Assembly: GCA_020846375.1 (NCBI GenBank)
Contig: JADLDZ010000109.1
Coordinates: 1-5,620 of the forward strand
DNA: 5,620 nucleotides
Direction: 5' to 3'
From: Nitrospirales bacterium
Lineage (GTDB): Bacteria; Nitrospirota; Thermodesulfovibrionia; Thermodesulfovibrionales; Dissulfurispiraceae
The position numbers and the translations under genes are program-made. Below are positions 5,542-5,620 of the stretch, in pieces (positions within the stretch are counted from its first letter, which is position 1; every line of letters starts with the position of its first letter). The notes beneath the pieces are model-generated. The model saw only the letters and a list, made by a program, of their open reading frames with translations, had not been told where the DNA came from and did not search any database.

Positions 5542-5620
5542 TTAAAAAGAGTATCGTACATTTACGAAGAAAGTGCGGCCCGGTTCAGGGAAACCCTCGT
5601 CGAGCGCATAGTTCTTGTCA
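5542..5620 (-). CDS. TonB-dependent outer-membrane receptor, C-terminal end only (partial)
   Basis: Only the last 25 codons and the TAA stop (5544-5542) are in the window; the rest lies beyond the right edge. The visible end reads NYALDEGFPEPGRTFF and then VNVRYSF. This is the usual last-strand pattern of a TonB-dependent receptor: an N-Y-x-L-x-x-G-[FY]-P-x-P-G-R hairpin, then an alternating beta strand ending in a C-terminal Phe, the outer-membrane assembly signal. Such proteins are 22-strand barrels that bind a chelated metal or cofactor and import it using TonB energy. tonB begins 8 nt downstream, and its ribosome binding site overlaps this stop codon, so the two are co-transcribed. Ligand specificity lies in the missing plug and loops and cannot be judged. 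The family call is fairly firm despite the short stretch because the motif and the neighbour agree. Confidence 0.82.
   Translation of the reverse strand, partial: DKNYALDEGFPEPGRTFFVNVRYSF

Noticed and set aside
1..5620. tRNA or rRNA genes, insertion sequences, CRISPR arrays, attachment sites
   Set aside because: No repeated units, transposase motifs or RNA-gene signatures were seen. Nearly all the DNA is accounted for by protein genes.

Overview
The window looks like a chromosomal fragment of a Gram-negative, probably anaerobic bacterium. A TonB-dependent outer-membrane receptor, a TonB energiser and a periplasmic binding protein imply an outer membrane. A stand-alone FmdE-type protein and a DUF4213/DUF364-type protein are mostly met in anaerobes such as Desulfobacterota, Nitrospirota, clostridia and methanogens. 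The sequence alone does not fix the lineage. All supported genes lie on the minus strand and read right to left.

Layout in the direction of transcription: the last 25 codons of a TonB-dependent receptor (5620-5542); tonB (5533-4772); a small FmdE-family protein with a C-terminal zinc ribbon (4756-4148); a class I SAM-dependent methyltransferase (4146-3337); a secreted class III (PF01497-type) substrate-binding protein (3340-2297); a FecCD-family permease (2300-1290); and its ATPase (1290-502). These seven genes are separated by at most 15 nt, or overlap by 1 to 4 nt (ATGA, ATGA, TAATG). They therefore form one tightly packed, probably translationally coupled operon. A 310-nt gap (501-192) follows, holding a degraded-looking reading frame, two abutting hairpins and a perfect 14-bp palindrome. 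After it comes the start of a DUF4213/DUF364-type gene with its own strong ribosome binding site, cut by the left edge.

The genes make a complete route for a scarce chelated metal or metal-containing cofactor. The receptor, powered by TonB, would cross the outer membrane; the binding protein would collect the ligand; the FecCD permease and ATPase would cross the inner membrane. ExbB and ExbD are not in the window. Three soluble proteins, FmdE, the methyltransferase and the DUF364-type protein, are not part of a standard siderophore, haem or B12 importer. The most interesting reading is that they process or release the imported metal complex, or modify its ligand. The substrate (iron chelate, cobalamin or another corrinoid, nickel, molybdate/tungstate or other) cannot be decided from sequence alone.
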